From the NCBI RefSeq assembly GCF_002994745.2, contig NC_037088.1:66234397-66298396 (forward strand): a DNA stretch of 64,000 bases, read 5' to 3'. Origin of the DNA: Rosa chinensis (taxonomy: Eukaryota > Streptophyta > Magnoliopsida > Rosales > Rosaceae). Both the position numbers and the translations under genes were made by a program. Below, piece after piece: positions 21,841-34,501 of this stretch; within the stretch, counting starts at the first letter, position 1, and the number at the start of each line of letters is the position of its first letter. The notes under the pieces are model-generated. The model ran no database searches, was not told the DNA's origin, and was given only the letters and a program-made list of their open reading frames with translations.

Positions 21841-22460
21841 ATGTTGCTCTATATGAATTCACCTTTTTCTTGTTTAGTAAATGATCAAGTTTATATGGCT
21901 TTGAATATGGTTATTTAAGATTTTGCTTCCCAGAATATGGTTTTTTAAGGTCTGTGGTCCCAAACAAAATGGGATAGGAAAAGAAAAAAAGTCTGTCATT
22001 TTATACATTCATATATGTGCGTTTGTGTTTGTATTGATAGCTTTGAGTTGCTTGAATATGACTATATGAGTTTACATAATTTGGAAATTAATAGGGGAGG
22101 TGAGATCAGCTAACATAAGGTTATTGGTATAGGGTGTTTCAATAATATATGAAAATCATTGGATTGTTGGAAAATTACGAAATTTCCACAACAGCTTTGT
22201 ATTTACTCCTTTAAATATCAAAGACTTGTTTGGTCCCACAATTAATTGAAAAACAGAAAAAAGAAAGACGACCTGCACTACAAATAAGTTGCTTGATGGA
22301 TGTTACAGAAATTGCGGTGCCTTCTGTGTCTGATAAAATATTCGTACCTGAATGCCCCTTCTTTCTTTGATTGTGCTTCTACAAATGGAGATCTAAGGCA
22401 CTCACAATTGGTCTTACTGATTTTTCAGGATTTCTGTGAGTGAATTATGTTGGTGTGTTA

Positions 22461-24584
22461 ATGGGCTGCTATTCTTCAAAGCCAGAAAAAACTCCGGGTT
22501 ATGAGGACCCTACAGTTCTTGCTGCTGAAACACCTTGTAAGCATGCTTTATCATCCTTGTACTGCAACCTGCTCATCTCCACCATAATCATAGTTGTCAT
22601 GAAATGGCTTAGGAAGCCATAACTAGTCGTAGCATTTCTTTTCCTTCTTCATCTGCCATTTTGTTGTAATGAACTGATAATCTGCGATCAACTCAGAGAT
22701 CATTGTGGTAAACTAAACCAGTACATGCCAAGGCATCTGGATATGTAACTTATAATTCTCAGTCCAGCTATCATGCATAAATGTACTGTAAAATTAAACA
22801 TGTTGTATTATGGTCATAACTGTTGACTTTGGGGGTAAATTCAGGTAAGAAGAACATGGCAAATAAGTTTAATGAGAAGCATGTCATAAGACTCATATAG
22901 GAGCATCATTAGTTAAGATAGAAGTCATAGAACTGAGGTCCTGGCTCTTTACAGCTGGATATTGCTTATCCAGTTCCTATCCATGTTGCAAACTGCGAAG
23001 ACATTAAATGGACCACACCTCTTGACTCCTGATTACTTATCACGGTATTAGTTCCTGATTACTTATCATGGTATTAGTTTAGCCAAAATGGAAATATGAC
23101 AATTTGAATTGTTTTTTCTTTGCTGCAGTTACAGTAAGTGAAGTAGAAGCCTTGTATGAGCTTTTTAAGAAATTGAGCAGTTCTATATATGATGATGGGC
23201 TTATCCACAAGGTAGGTTTGCTAAAATGTGAAGTAATTTCAACCTCATATTTAGCTCCAACCTGTTCTGAAGTTTTTTATGTACTGTTACTGATATTGCA
23301 TTTGTCCATCTTTTTGAACAGGAAGAATTTCAACTAGCGCTTTTCAGGAACCAGAATAAGAAGAATCTTTTTGCAGACAGGGTATGTAATGTCCACTCCT
23401 ACTACGTTTTTAAACTGCATTATCAGTAATATGTTTCAGGGAGTTTGATGATGAGGCAAATAAGAGGAGGGAGAGTTATATTCTACTTGTGGACTTGTGT
23501 ATATTAGATAATAAATAAACACCACTAGCTATTGCTGTCTACATAAGTTAATCTTTAGGTGTTGCATGTAGATTTTCGACTTATTTGATATCAAGCGCAA
23601 TGGGGTTATTGATTTTGGAGAATTTGTTCGATCATTGGGTGTCTTTCACCCCAGTGCACCTGTAGAAGACAAAATTACATGTAAGTTTACTTTTTTCTTA
23701 CAATGGGGTAATGATACTCATGTTTTTCCAGTTTTAGTTTCCTCTCTATGTCAAACTGCAATGTCTTTTGTTGGAAAGTGGAAAGAATAAACTCTGAAAG
23801 TTGAGACTTTCCTACTAAATCTAATATTATCTGCTAATTTATGGCTGGAATCCTTTTACAGTTGCGTTTAGACTGTATGATCTGAGACAAACAGGGTTCA
23901 TTGAACAAGAGGAGGTCAGTTTTCTTTAAGCTTCTTTCTTTTTGTTCCTTCTCTTACATTTTGGTTTCTCTTATGACAGTCATTCCTCTAAATTGTTAAA
24001 TGCTTTTACATTCATTCTATGAAATTAAGCAACCATAAGTATGGCGTCAAAATCAGTTGCATGATTCTTCTTTCACAACTTATGGTAGTAATTTCTTTGA
24101 CAGTTGAAGGAGATGGTGCTGGCACTTTTGCATGAATCAGATTTGTTACTTTCAAATGATGTCGTTGAAGCCATTGTGGATAAGGTGCAAATTTATACAT
24201 ACAGTGACCCCAACTCTCCATGCTGGTTAAGATGAATATTCTAAAGTTTTTCCGTCTCTTTTTTTTTTTCCAGACGTTTAAAGATGCAGATAAGAAAGGT
24301 GATGGAAGGATTGATCAGCAAGAGTGGAAGGAATTTGTTTTGAAGCATCCAACTTTGATCCTAAAAAATATGACTCTACCGTATCTAAAGTAAGCAATTT
24401 ATTCTAAATGAAGTTGTCAAGCATTAGATGCAAAACTCGATTTGTCTTCTTTTTATCTTCTATGTAGCAGTTAATGGTACTGTTTCTGCTCCACATTTTT
24501 AATGTTCTTCTGCTTTTCAGGGACATAACACTAGCTTTCCCTAGCTTTGTAATGAGTTCTGAAGTTGATGATTCAACAATGTGA
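22461..24584 (+). CDS. CBL4: Calcineurin B-like calcium sensor (CBL4/SOS3 type)
   Basis: Eight exons: 22461-22536, 23129-23211, 23322-23381, 23572-23680, 23862-23914, 24104-24184, 24274-24389 and 24521-24584, giving 213 residues. All junctions are GT-AG. The start was chosen because it gives MGCYSSK, the N-myristoylation and S-acylation signal of membrane-anchored CBLs; an in-frame ATG lies upstream. EF-hand region: [24 protein letters not shown] (split here as two phrases), then [25 protein letters not shown] and [12 protein letters not shown]. The C-terminus [18 protein letters not shown] is the conserved FPSF tail that CIPK24 (SOS2)-type kinases phosphorylate. GYEDP near the N-terminus and [12 protein letters not shown] favour CBL4 over CBL1/9. 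Known role: Ca2+-dependent recruitment and activation of CIPK24 and thus SOS1 Na+/H+ exchange at the plasma membrane. Its neighbour, the DPP gene, matches the Arabidopsis SOS3 neighbour. Confidence 0.92.
23027..23078. repeat. 26-bp tandem duplication in CBL intron 1
   Basis: TCCTGATTACTTATCACGGT and its continuation ATTAGT occur at 23027 and again at 23053, with one base different (CAC versus CAT). It lies about 50 bases before exon 2. Confidence 0.85.
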
Positions 24585-25055
24585 GAGGATTCCATGAAGA
24601 TGAGTCATTAACAGTTTCATGTGCCGAGATTATGATTGAAACGAATGACGACATTCTAGTGAAGCTACTCACATTAACAATGATATCTTTAGTTTATGAA
24701 GAACCCATGAAGCACAACTCAAAGAAAAGTCACTCTTATCCACAACTTTGCGTTCCTGAGTCTATCTTCAAAATCCCAACCGGTTCTTGAAATCCACTGT
24801 AGGCACAGAGAAGAATATATAGCGTCCATATATGTGCAAGTGGGAGTAAAATTATATATGCAAGTCAATCTCTGTTTTTCCTCATACAATGGGGTTTTGT
24901 AACACCAGTACTGTGATAAGAGTTGAGTTTATATCTGTAAGTCAATTCTTTGACACAGACACTAGTTGCTTTGACTATATCCAAGTTTTCTTCTTCCAAG
25001 ATAAGCAATGCTAGAAGATTGTTTGCTAGCAATGCCATACCTTTGAATTTGTTAT

Positions 25056-26696
25056 TAGACAAAAGGATTAATTTCAGTTTACCCCCCTGAAGTTAGGGGT
25101 CGTCATCATGTTAGTCCCTCGAGTTTCAATTTAATCAGTAACACCCTTGTACTCTCCAAATTCATCACCCGTGTCCAATTTCTACTATTCCGTCCAATTT
25201 TGACCGTTAAGTTTGACTTTTGAGGGCTAAAATGGTCATTTCAAGACCAAAAAAAAACAAAAAAAAAAGAATTTTTTTTTCTTTTTTTCGTTTTTATTTT
25301 TTTGCATTTTTTTCTGTTTTTTCTTTCATTTTTTTTTCTTTTTCTTCACTTATTATTATTATTATTATTTTTTAAATAATTTTGTCTTCAACCTATACAC
25401 CACAAGTTATAATAGGTTTATAAAACAAAAAAAAAACTCTAGGTGGTCAAAAAGCAGCTCGCTGGTCTACGATATTTGTGATATATCTCCAATAAAGCAA
25501 CGAATTTTAGGATATCATTTTATTGGGGATATATCCTAAAATTCTTCGCTTTATCGGAGATGTTCCACAAATATCGTAGACCAGCGAGCGAAGAATTTTA
25601 GGATATATCCCCAATAAAGTGAAGAAATATCTTTATTTATTTTTTTAATTATATTTTACAAATATTTCTTCACTTTATTGGGGATATATCCTATTATTCT
25701 TCACTTTATAGACTTATTATATTTTATAGATATATTTTACAAATATATCCTAAAATTTTTCGCTGGCTGGTTACAAATAAACCCTATAATAGGTTTATAA
25801 AAACAAAAACAAAAATACTCTAGGTGGTTAAAAAGTCACTCGCTGGTCTACAATATTTGTGATATATCTCCGATAAAGTGAAAAATTTTAGGATATATTT
25901 GTAAAATAAATCTATAAAATATAATAGGTGTAAAATATATCCTATAATAGGTTTAAAATATAGGTTTAAAATATAATAGGTTTAAAATATAAAATAGGTT
26001 TAAACCCTATAATAGGTTTAAAATATAAAATTTTTTGCTTTATCGGAGATATATCACAATAAAGTGAAGAATTTTAGGATATATCCCCAATAAAGTGAAG
26101 AAATATATGTATTTATTTTTTTAATCATATTTTATAGATATTTCTTCACTTTATTGGGGATATATCCTAAAATTCTTCACTTTATAAACCTATTATATTT
26201 TACAGATATATCCTAAAATTCTTTGCTTTATCGGAGATATATCATAAATATCGTAGACCAGCGAGTGACTTTTTGACCACCTAGAGTTTTTTTTTGTTTT
26301 TATAAACCTATTATAACTTGTGGTGTATAAGTTAAAGACAAAATTAAAAAAAAAAAAAAAAAAAAAATAATAATAATAATAATAAGCTAAGAAAAGAAAA
26401 TAAAAACAAGAAAATAAAAAAATGGAAAAAAAAAAAAAGACAAAAAAATGCAAAAAAAAAAAAAAACAAATTTTTTTTGTTTTTATTTTTTTTAATTTTT
26501 TTTTGTCTTGAAATGACCATTTTAGCCCTCAAAAGTCAAACTTAACGGTCAAAATTGGACGGAATAGTAGAAATTGGACACGGCTGATGAATTTGGAGAG
26601 TATAAGGGTGTTACTGATTAAATTGAAACTCGAGGGACTAACATGATGACGACCCCTAACCTCAGGGGGGTAAACTAAAATTAATCCTAGACAAAA
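25056..26696. mobile_element. Non-autonomous MULE with long inverted repeats
   Basis: The 9-bp target duplication TAGACAAAA lies at 25056-25064 and 26688-26696, and the element itself is 25065-26687. The ends read GGATTAATTTCAGTTTACCC and its approximate reverse complement. Inverted similarity continues inward for about 450 bases, through GTCCCTCGAGTTTCAATTTA, poly(A)/poly(T) blocks and CTCTAGGTGGTCAAAAAG. The centre consists of repeated GGATATATCC-type phrases that also fold back. No transposase is present. The 9-base duplication and long TIR indicate the Mutator superfamily. Confidence 0.85.
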
Positions 26697-27000
26697 CCAT
26701 CTACCATTGAGATAAGAACTGAGATAAGGCAGGAGGTCCTTATCTGTGCATACAGAAAAGCATGGTTGAGCAAAACACAAGAAACCTCTTAGAGTTTCCA
26801 ACTGTTTCAGAATAGCCCAGCAAGAGGGTAGGTTACCTCCTTAAAAGGGGTCAGTTAGCTGTTAGCATGGGAGGGCAACTAAATCAAGGCAAACCATAAC
26901 ACCAACTATCTGATCCTCAATGGGCTTTTATTGGGCATGGACGCATGGTCCCCTCATCTTTTGGGATGATGAAAAAGTAAAAGGTTATCTGTTTCATGCT
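26697..27000. other. Short intergenic segment
   Basis: No gene or repeat recognised. A minus-strand open frame here is short and without family resemblance. Confidence 0.4.
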
Positions 27001-27004
27001 TGTT

Positions 27005-28070
27005 ATTATAAGACTTATAACCAAAAAGAAAAGAGACCACATGATTGAATGGTCATGTTACCATATATGGTCTCTATCACAACGCGTTGTGTGTCTGATC
27101 CACTTTTCCAACCAATTTGTCATTTGGGTTTCAACCAATAGTGCAATTCACTTTTAATTGTCTAAGTAAAATAAAAAGTAATGAGACAACATATCTCATA
27201 GATCTGTGTACTTTATAAAAGTTAAATAATTGTATGATTTGTAATGATAAATAATGTTTGCCTAACATACTTACACGCATGAGAATAAATAGTTTCAACA
27301 TATTGTTAGAGCATCTCCAACAGTGATAGCTATCTGGATAGCTAAAAGTGGCTAAAATTGAAATATAGCTAGTTGAATATTGAGTTATGCTCCAGCAAAT
27401 ACCTAAAACTCAAGTTAAATTTAACTTTTAGTTAAATTCTCTCTCCTCTCTAGCTAAATATAGTTAGGTCTTTTAGCTAAAGTTAAATTTAGCTTTTGTT
27501 TAGCTAGTCTGTTGTAGATCAAACTTAGCCTAAAACTAGTTAAATTTCAAATTTTTTTTGAAATAAGTATTCTGTTGGAGATGCTCTTACTTTTTTATTT
27601 CCTCATTACACAAACGTTAAGATCATGATCAAGCGAGTATACCTAGTTGTTGCTAAACCAAAAAGAACAGACATCACATGATTGAGTGTTCATATTACTA
27701 CTTATGGTTATGTCACAAAGTGTAGTTGTTGCTAGACCAAGAAGAAAAGACACCACATGGTCATGTTTCTAAGTATATGTCACAAAGTGTTGTGTGTTTG
27801 ATCTTACTTTTCTAACCAATTTGCCACTTAGGGTTCAAGCAACAGTGCAATCCACTTTTAGTCTCTAAGTAAGATAAAAGGTAATCAACCATTAGTAATT
27901 CAGGTAACACACGTTATTATCTATCTACTTTATAAAAGTTAAACAACAGTACGATTTTCAGTGTGAACCAATCTGTACCCAACACGCATGCGGATAAACA
28001 ATTTCAGAATACACATCGTCACTTTCTTTCTATCACCAAACATTAAAATCATGATCAAGCCAATATCAAT
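27005..28070. repeat. Diverged tandem duplication, first copy interrupted by a MITE
   Basis: Copy 1 is about 27005-27308 plus 27587-27640; copy 2 is about 27700-28065. Shared landmarks in order are AAAAGA-ACCACATG, GTTGTGTGT-TGATC, CCAATTTG-CA-TT-GGGTT, CAATCCACTTTTA-like text, CTACTTTATAAAAGTTAAA and AAATCATGATCAAGC-like text. A further partial copy of the first part lies at 27655-27725. The MITE at 27309-27586 is absent from copy 2, so it arrived after the duplication. The internal sequence is noncoding. Confidence 0.7.
27306..27589. mobile_element. PIF/Harbinger-type (Tourist-like) MITE
   Basis: TTA target duplication at 27306-27308 and 27587-27589. The ends are GAGCATCTCCAACAG and CTGTTGGAGATGCTC, perfect inverted repeats. 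The body is AT-rich and made of TAGCTAAA-like phrases. Element length 278 bases, no coding sequence. Confidence 0.88.
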
Positions 28071-28511
28071 ACAACTACGTGTATTCGAACTTTAATTATT
28101 GAAAAACAAAATTGTTTTTCTCGACGTGATTAAAAAATAAAAAAAATTAGGGAACAAAAAAAAGTCACGGCGCGTGTACCACACGCGATTAGATCTGTTC
28201 CTAATTATTACGATTAAAACCATAAAAAAAAAAAAATAAGTATATGATTGATGATGATTAGTAGAAGCCAACAAACAAAAGTACAAAACAGGTAGAAGAA
28301 GAAGAAGAGATAGTCAAAATCAAAAATTAAGCGAGATTTTGATTCACACTGATTCTGAAGAATCCGATTCCTCTCTGAGCTTTCATGGCCGATCATTTTC
28401 ACCTCTTTTCCAGGTTCACCTCCCAAACCGACTCCACTCATCTTTTTTCCTTCTCTTGTACGTTTCTTGATTGCGATTGATTTGATGTAATTTTTGTTCT
28501 GGTTTTTGTTG

Positions 28512-28514
28512 CAG
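28512..28514 (+). promoter_or_regulatory. Probable 5'-UTR intron acceptor of the DPP gene
   Basis: A T-rich stretch ends in GTTGCAG at 28508-28514, about 270 bases upstream of the start codon. A spliced leader is likely, but its donor was not fixed. Confidence 0.35.
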
Positions 28515-28784
28515 TACGTTTGATTCGATCCAGTGGATTATACTCTGATAAAAGATCCGAAAAGGATTGATTTCTCACCTGGTAATGCTTTTCAATTTCG
28601 ACTCACTCGGATTCATATGTTTTTTCTATGACCTACTAGTACAGGTTAGGGATTCAGTTGTTTGTTGAACTTTTCGCAATCACGGAACCGGTTATATGCG
28701 TTGTTAATCGAGTGTTTGTTTGTTTTCGGCTAGGTTGGATTGGTGTAGTGTGAATTGTTCAAAGCAATAGGAGTTTTATTTGTA

Positions 28785-31700
28785 ATGCAATCAGCTGATG
28801 AGAACAATAAGAAGAAGAAATTGAAGTTAAGTTGCGAAATGCCGGCCACGGACGCTAATTTTTCACAGAAACTGGATGACTGTATTGTGTTTCCTATTGA
28901 GGAGATTGTGCAGCAGCCTCTGCCTGGATGTGTTGCTCCTGCATCGATTAGTTTTAGCGGTGATGATAGCATTGTGACGTATCTGTTTAGTCCTGATCAG
29001 AGTTTGAATAGGAAGGTGTTTAAATTTGACCTCAAGAGTTGTGTGGAAGAGCTGTGTTTCAGTCCTCCGGATGGGGGGCTTGATGAGAGCAATATATCGG
29101 CGGAGGAGAAGTTGAGGAGGGAGAGGTTGAGGGAGCGCGGGTTGGGAGTGACAAGGTATGAGTGGGTGAAGACAAGCTCGGTTAGGAAAGCAATCATGGT
29201 GCCATTGCCAGCTGGGGTTTGTAACTCGATCCCTTAGAATGATTGAATGTTTTTTTGTTTGCACATACATGAACTTGAAATGATATGGTGTTCTCTTTAT
29301 GGACAGATTTATTTCCAGGATCTTTCCTGTTCAGAACCGGAGCTCAAGATTCCAAGCACACCGTCTTCACCAATTATTGATCCCCATCTGTCCCCAGATG
29401 GTACAATGCTTGGTTATGTAAAAGACAGCGAGTTGCATGTTCTAAATTTGTTGTACAATGAATCAAAACAGCTTACATCTGGTGCGAGAGGAGGTGTTTT
29501 GGTAAGTCTTCTTTAATAGTTAGTAACTGTAGGTCTGTACTAATTGAGTCATTGGGATTATCAGTATTCGTTACACGTTAGACTTTCTATAAACATATTG
29601 TTTTATCTCTATCATGATTGTATGTAACGGTTCCATCTATCCTAACCAAATAATTTATGCTAAAGATGTGCTAGCGGTCTGCTTTGAATAGTAATATGTC
29701 TATCCATTTGATTTTAAAAGCTCAACCTTGTGTAGATTAAGATAGTTGATTTTCTGTCGTGTTTGTAACTCTTGTTGATATGGCTCTGGTGTTTTCTGCA
29801 TTGCAGACTCATGGCCTTGCTGAATATATAGCGCAGGTGAGAAACTCATCAAATGATACTACATTTATTTTTCAGGGAATTCAGTTAAATTATTCTTACA
29901 TTTACAGCATTTTACTGATTGCAGGAAGAAATGGACCGCAAGAATGGATACTGGTGGTCTCTAGACAGCAAATTCATTGCATTCACAGAAGTTGATTCCT
30001 CTGAGATTCCTCTCTTCAGAATCATGCATCAAGGTAAAAGTTCTGTTGGTTTGGAAGCTCAAGAAGATCACCCTTATCCCTTTGTGGGAGCTTCAAATGT
30101 CAAAGTTCGCCTCGGAGTAGTTTCCTCTGCTGGAGGTCCTGTTACTTGGATGGAGCTTCTCTGTGGGGGTACAGATCAACCAGACAATGAGGAGGAATAT
30201 CTGGCAAGAGTAAATTGGATGCATGGAAATGTTCTAATAGCTCAGGTTTTGAACAGGTCGCACAGCAGACTAAAGATCCTTAAGTTTGACATTAAAAATG
30301 GGAAGAGAAAGGTTCTATTGGTAGAAGAGCAACGCAAATGGATCAACTTACATGACTGTTTTACGCCTCTAGACAAAGGACTAACCAAATTTTCTGGGGG
30401 ATTTATCTGGGCAAGTGAGAAATCAGGATTCAAACATCTTTACCTGCATGATGCCAATGGGACATGCTTAGGTCCTATAACAGAAGGAGAATGGATGGTC
30501 GAGCAAATTGCTGGTGTAAATGAAGCTGCTGGTCTTGTTTATTTCACTGGAACTTTGGATGGGCCTTTAGAATCACACCTTTATTGTACTAAACTATTCA
30601 CAGATGGAAGCCAAACCTTGGAAGCTCCAGTGAAGTTGACTCTCAACAAGGGGAGGCATGTTGTCGTGCTTGATCATCATATGAGGAATTTTGTAGATAT
30701 CCATGACTCCCTAGATTTTCCTCCCAAGGTTTTACTCTGCTCCTTGCACAATGGCAGCATCATTATGCCTTTATATGAGCAGCCATTCACAATTCCAAGA
30801 TTCAAAAGGCTTCAACTTGAGCCACCAGAGTTGGTTCATTTACAGGCTAATGATGGGTCAACGTTGTATGGGGCTATATACAAGCCTGATGCAGCAAAAT
30901 TTGGACCTCCACCTTATAAAACGATGATCTACGTGTATGGTGGACCATGCGTCCAGCTTATTTCTGATTCTTGGATAAGTACAGTTGACATGAGAGCACA
31001 GTTTCTAAGAAGCAAAGGCATCTTAGTATGGAAGGTCAGTTTTCTTTCATGCACATTCCATGGGTTTTCTATGTTTTTCCCAGTTCTTAGTCTAATACTT
31101 TTATAATGTACTAGTAGTCTCAGAATAGAACTTATAATTGCATATGAAGAAAATCCCCCTTTTAAAATCCAAGCACTTGCATGTTTTATAAAGGATTTGG
31201 AAGTTGAAATGTACACTAATGTTGTAAGGACAGGTTGATAGCTTGAAAGGGGTTTAAAATATGATGAAAATAGTTATCTGAACTTCAGTGTAATCTCATA
31301 ACTTTGAAGAGGGAGATTTTGGAAAACAATTTGCATTGGGAGCCAATTGGAGAAATACTATTCTGGAATATTAGGTATAGATTTAAGGCAATGTTTTGAC
31401 TGTTTCCTTGCTTACAGTTGGATAACAGAGGAACTGCTCGACGTGGACTGAAGTTTGAAGGCTCTTTAAAACACAATGCTGGTCGTGTTGATGCTGACGA
31501 TCAACTGACTGGGGCCCAGTGGCTTATAGACAAAGGGCTAGCAGAAGCAGGTCACATTGGATTGTATGGTTGGAGCTATGGTGGGTATCTTTCAGCGATG
31601 ACTTTGGCCAGGTATCCTGATGTGTTCCGATGTGCAGTGTCCGGTGCCCCCGTTACAGCGTGGGATGGGTATGACACATTCTATACTGAGAAATATATGG

Positions 31701-31969
31701 GACTTCCTTCTGAGAATGAAGAGAGTTACAAGTATAGCTCATTGATGCACCATGTGCACAAGATGAAAGGAAAATTGTTACTCGTGCACGGAATGATTGA
31801 TGAAAATGTGCATTTTAGACACACTGCCAGGCTTGTCAATGCACTTATTGCAGCTAGGAAGACTTACGAACTGTTAATTTTCCCGGATGAACGGCACATG
31901 CCACGGCAGCTTAGTGATCGGGTTTATATGGAAGAAAGAATTTGGGAATTCATAGAAAGAAACCTGTGA
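28785..31969 (+). CDS. Dipeptidyl peptidase 8/9-like serine peptidase (family S9B)
   Basis: Five coding exons: 28785-29216, 29307-29501, 29807-29836, 29925-31034 and 31418-31969, giving 771 residues. The N-terminal part matches the DPP4-type beta-propeller ([45 protein letters not shown] with the Glu-bearing segment). The C-terminal alpha/beta hydrolase domain holds [21 protein letters not shown], the nucleophile motif [10 protein letters not shown] (Ser near residue 640), the Asp in HGMIDENV and the His in DERHMPR, so the triad is complete. There is no signal peptide or membrane segment, which fits the cytosolic DPP8/9 branch and not DPP4. These enzymes remove X-Pro or X-Ala dipeptides from N-termini. 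The start is the first ATG of the conserved frame. It corresponds to Arabidopsis At5g24260 by my recollection. Confidence 0.93.
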
Positions 31970-32333
31970 AAACTGAAAACCATGTGCTTATACCTTTGTT
32001 GTTGTAATCTTCTCTTCTTTTTGGGGCCTTGGCGGACACCAGTGGCTTGAGAAATTTGTTCATCTCTTTCAGTTCTCTCGTTTTTCTGTTCGAATTAAAA
32101 TCTTACTTCTGTTGTTCAAATTTAAGTTACTGTACAAAGATAATAAGAGCTCAGGGTTTATTCTTCCTCGTAGAATTCAGTGGATGTCTAGCTAGAACAA
32201 TAGTGGTTTATTCTCATTTCTTCAGCTGGTTTTTGGGGCTTCAAAGTCTTTTTCACGTGGCAACGTTTTATTGGCGTGTTTGATGTGTTGTGCACGTTGT
32301 CATGTTCCCAAGTTATTATATCCGAGTTTTCTC

Positions 32334-32335
32334 AA

Positions 32336-32366
<31 letters not shown>

Positions 32367-32370
32367 TTAT
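32334..32370. repeat. AT microsatellite
   Basis: A run of A followed by about 13 AT units, downstream of the DPP gene. Confidence 0.9.
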
Positions 32371-32379
32371 ACATTACAT

Positions 32380-32815
32380 TATTAGAGAGAATTCTACAAA
32401 TGGTCACTCAACTATAACTCATTCGACATTTTGATTACTCAAGTTTCAAATATATCATTTTAATCACTCAACTATTACACTATCAATCACTTTAATCATC
32501 CAAGAAGTATTTTTTCTTACTTTAATCATTTCTCCCAATCATTCTAATACATATTTGATATTTCTCAATTTTTCATGATTAGCTTGATGAAAATATTATT
32601 AATATTGTGGTAAATAATTTTTTTTAATGAAAAAAATTAACAAAATAACTAAAGTGATTGACGGTGTAAATATTGCCCTTGAATTAAATATGAGAACATA
32701 TGACTCACATATACAATTGGCTTTTCATGGAATCATAGGTATTGGAAAATCATATAAAATTGGGGGATAATTTGACAAGAAACTTTTATCTTCACTGGTA
32801 GGACTATGCAAATTG
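32380..32815. other. Degenerate repeat sequence
   Basis: Contains TCACTCAACTATAAC and TCACTCAACTATTAC, and an inverted match between ATCAATCACTTTAAT (about 32490) and AAAGTGATTGACGG (about 32650). This looks like the body of an old MITE. No gene recognised. Confidence 0.45.
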
Positions 32816-33269
32816 GTGTGCAGGAGGATAATTCATTTTTCGAGCCTTACAGTGCCAAAATATAACCCTGCGCATATTAACAGGTAAGCCAAATACTTCA
32901 GCTTGAAGCTTCTTGACAGTTTCATCCACAATCTGATGAAGCTTTATATAATTCTCAGTCCCTTGGAGAAGCTTATGACTCGAGGACACACAATAGCACA
33001 GGATGTCCACTTATCTGTTTCCTTTGCAATAACTTACTTCCGCCAGGATCTAGATACATGTATGAATACAAACCCCAATCAGATTGTTATACAGGAGGAA
33101 AAAGTAACGTCTATGTTAGTGCTAGGTACAGATATTACAAAAGAAAATAGAAGAGAAAGAAACACAAAGGTTTACCATTAGCAGAAGAATCCACGGACAT
33201 AGTGATTGAATAAGAAGCAGTCCGCGATGACATGCTTGCTTTGGATTGACCTTTCCGATTCCACTTGGT
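32816..33269. other. Region with unrecognised short minus-strand frame
   Basis: A 68-codon minus-strand frame ends near 32804 (phrases LHQIVDETVKKLQAEVFGLP). I do not recognise it, and it may be a chance frame or a lost exon. Otherwise noncoding, downstream of the PPR pseudogene. Confidence 0.3.
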
Positions 33270-34501
33270 TTACAATAGCAAAGAATCATTGGCATTGGAA
33301 AAACTTTCGAGTTCCTTCCTCAGTTGACTTAATGTTTGGTATATACTTCTTGAATGAGAATGAGACTTATCATTGGCTAAGAATTTATGCACAACACCAT
33401 CAATCTCGATGAAACTCCAAGCAGAAATTGAAACTACCTCTCTATCCTTCATCATTTTCCTTAGCCTCAACACATCCTCCCAGTTTTCCATTTTGGCATA
33501 CATGTTCGCTAAAAGAACATACCTTCCACTATGTTGAGGCTCTAATTGAATGAGAAGCTTCCCAACCTTACCGGCTAACTCAAAATGGCCATGTATCAGA
33601 CACCCGTTAAGTAAAGACCCCATATAGCTCCGTCTGGTTCCATTGCCATACTTCTTATCAATATCTCTGCCTCTTTCACTCGCCCAGCACAGGCCAAGAG
33701 ATCAACCATGCACCCATAGTGCTCAATATCTGGAGCAATGCTATAAATTTTACTCATACGTCCCAATACTCGCCATGCTTCATTTACCAGAGTTTTGTGA
33801 TTACATGCAGTGAGAACTCCAACAAATGTCACAGCATTTGGTTTAGGTCCCTTCTTTTCCATTTCAGCAAAAAGTTCAGGCCCTGTATCATTCTCACCAT
33901 TAGTAGCATATCCCATGATCATAGCACTCCAAGTAGTTACATCTTTACGCGGCATCTTATCAAATATCTCTTTAGCATCTTTAATGAATCCACATTTTGC
34001 GTAAAAATCTATTCCTGCCGTACCGAGCTCAAGTCCATACTCAAAACCATGGTCATCCAAATACATCTGAATCCACTTCCCTTCCTCGAATGCACCCACA
34101 GAAGCACAGGCATTAAGAACACTAACCAAAAGAGACTCTTTCAACCTCACATTCGCACGACGACGCTTGAAATCAAGAAACAAATCAATAGCTTTGTTGA
34201 AACAAGCATTCCGAACATAACCCGAAACCATTGCACTGTAAGACACATAATTTCTCTCAGGCATTTTATCGAACAGGTCACGGGCATCATCAACTATCAA
34301 CCAACCCATTGTCCCATTGCCACAATACCCACTAACAAGACTAGTCCAACACACCACATTCCTATCCAAACTTTCATCAAACACTCTCCGAGCAAATTCC
34401 ACACCTCTCAATTTACAGTACACACTAATAACTGAGCTAGTAACATAAACATCACACTCATGTCCAAACTTCATTATCTGACCATATATCTGATCACTCA
34501 A
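33270..34501 (-). pseudogene. PLS-type PPR gene, 5'-truncated and frameshifted
   Basis: The first part (34501 to about 33600) encodes PLS-type PPR motifs: HECDVYVTSSVISVYCK, ARDLFDKMPERNYVSYSAMV, AKEIFDKMPRKDVTTWSAMI and HYGCMVDLLACAGRVKEAE. The frame then leaves the family at DGAIWG. The neighbouring frame resumes GSLLNGCLIHGHFELAGKVG and continues through the E and E+ region (YVLLANMYAKMENWEDVLRL, ISAWSFIEIDGVVHKFLAND) to a stop at 33270. Loss of one G in a G-run near 33618 explains the break. No ATG and no first PPR motifs are found upstream, so roughly the first 100-150 residues are missing. PLS proteins of this type edit or process organelle RNA. A sequencing error could explain the frameshift but not the missing start. 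Confidence 0.8.

Noticed and set aside
26193..26532. Phe/Leu-rich and Lys-rich frames
   Set aside because: Produced by poly(A)/poly(T) blocks inside the MULE terminal repeats.
33719..34435. Plus-strand open frame of 238 codons
   Set aside because: Antisense of the PLS-type PPR pseudogene, whose minus-strand motifs are unmistakable.
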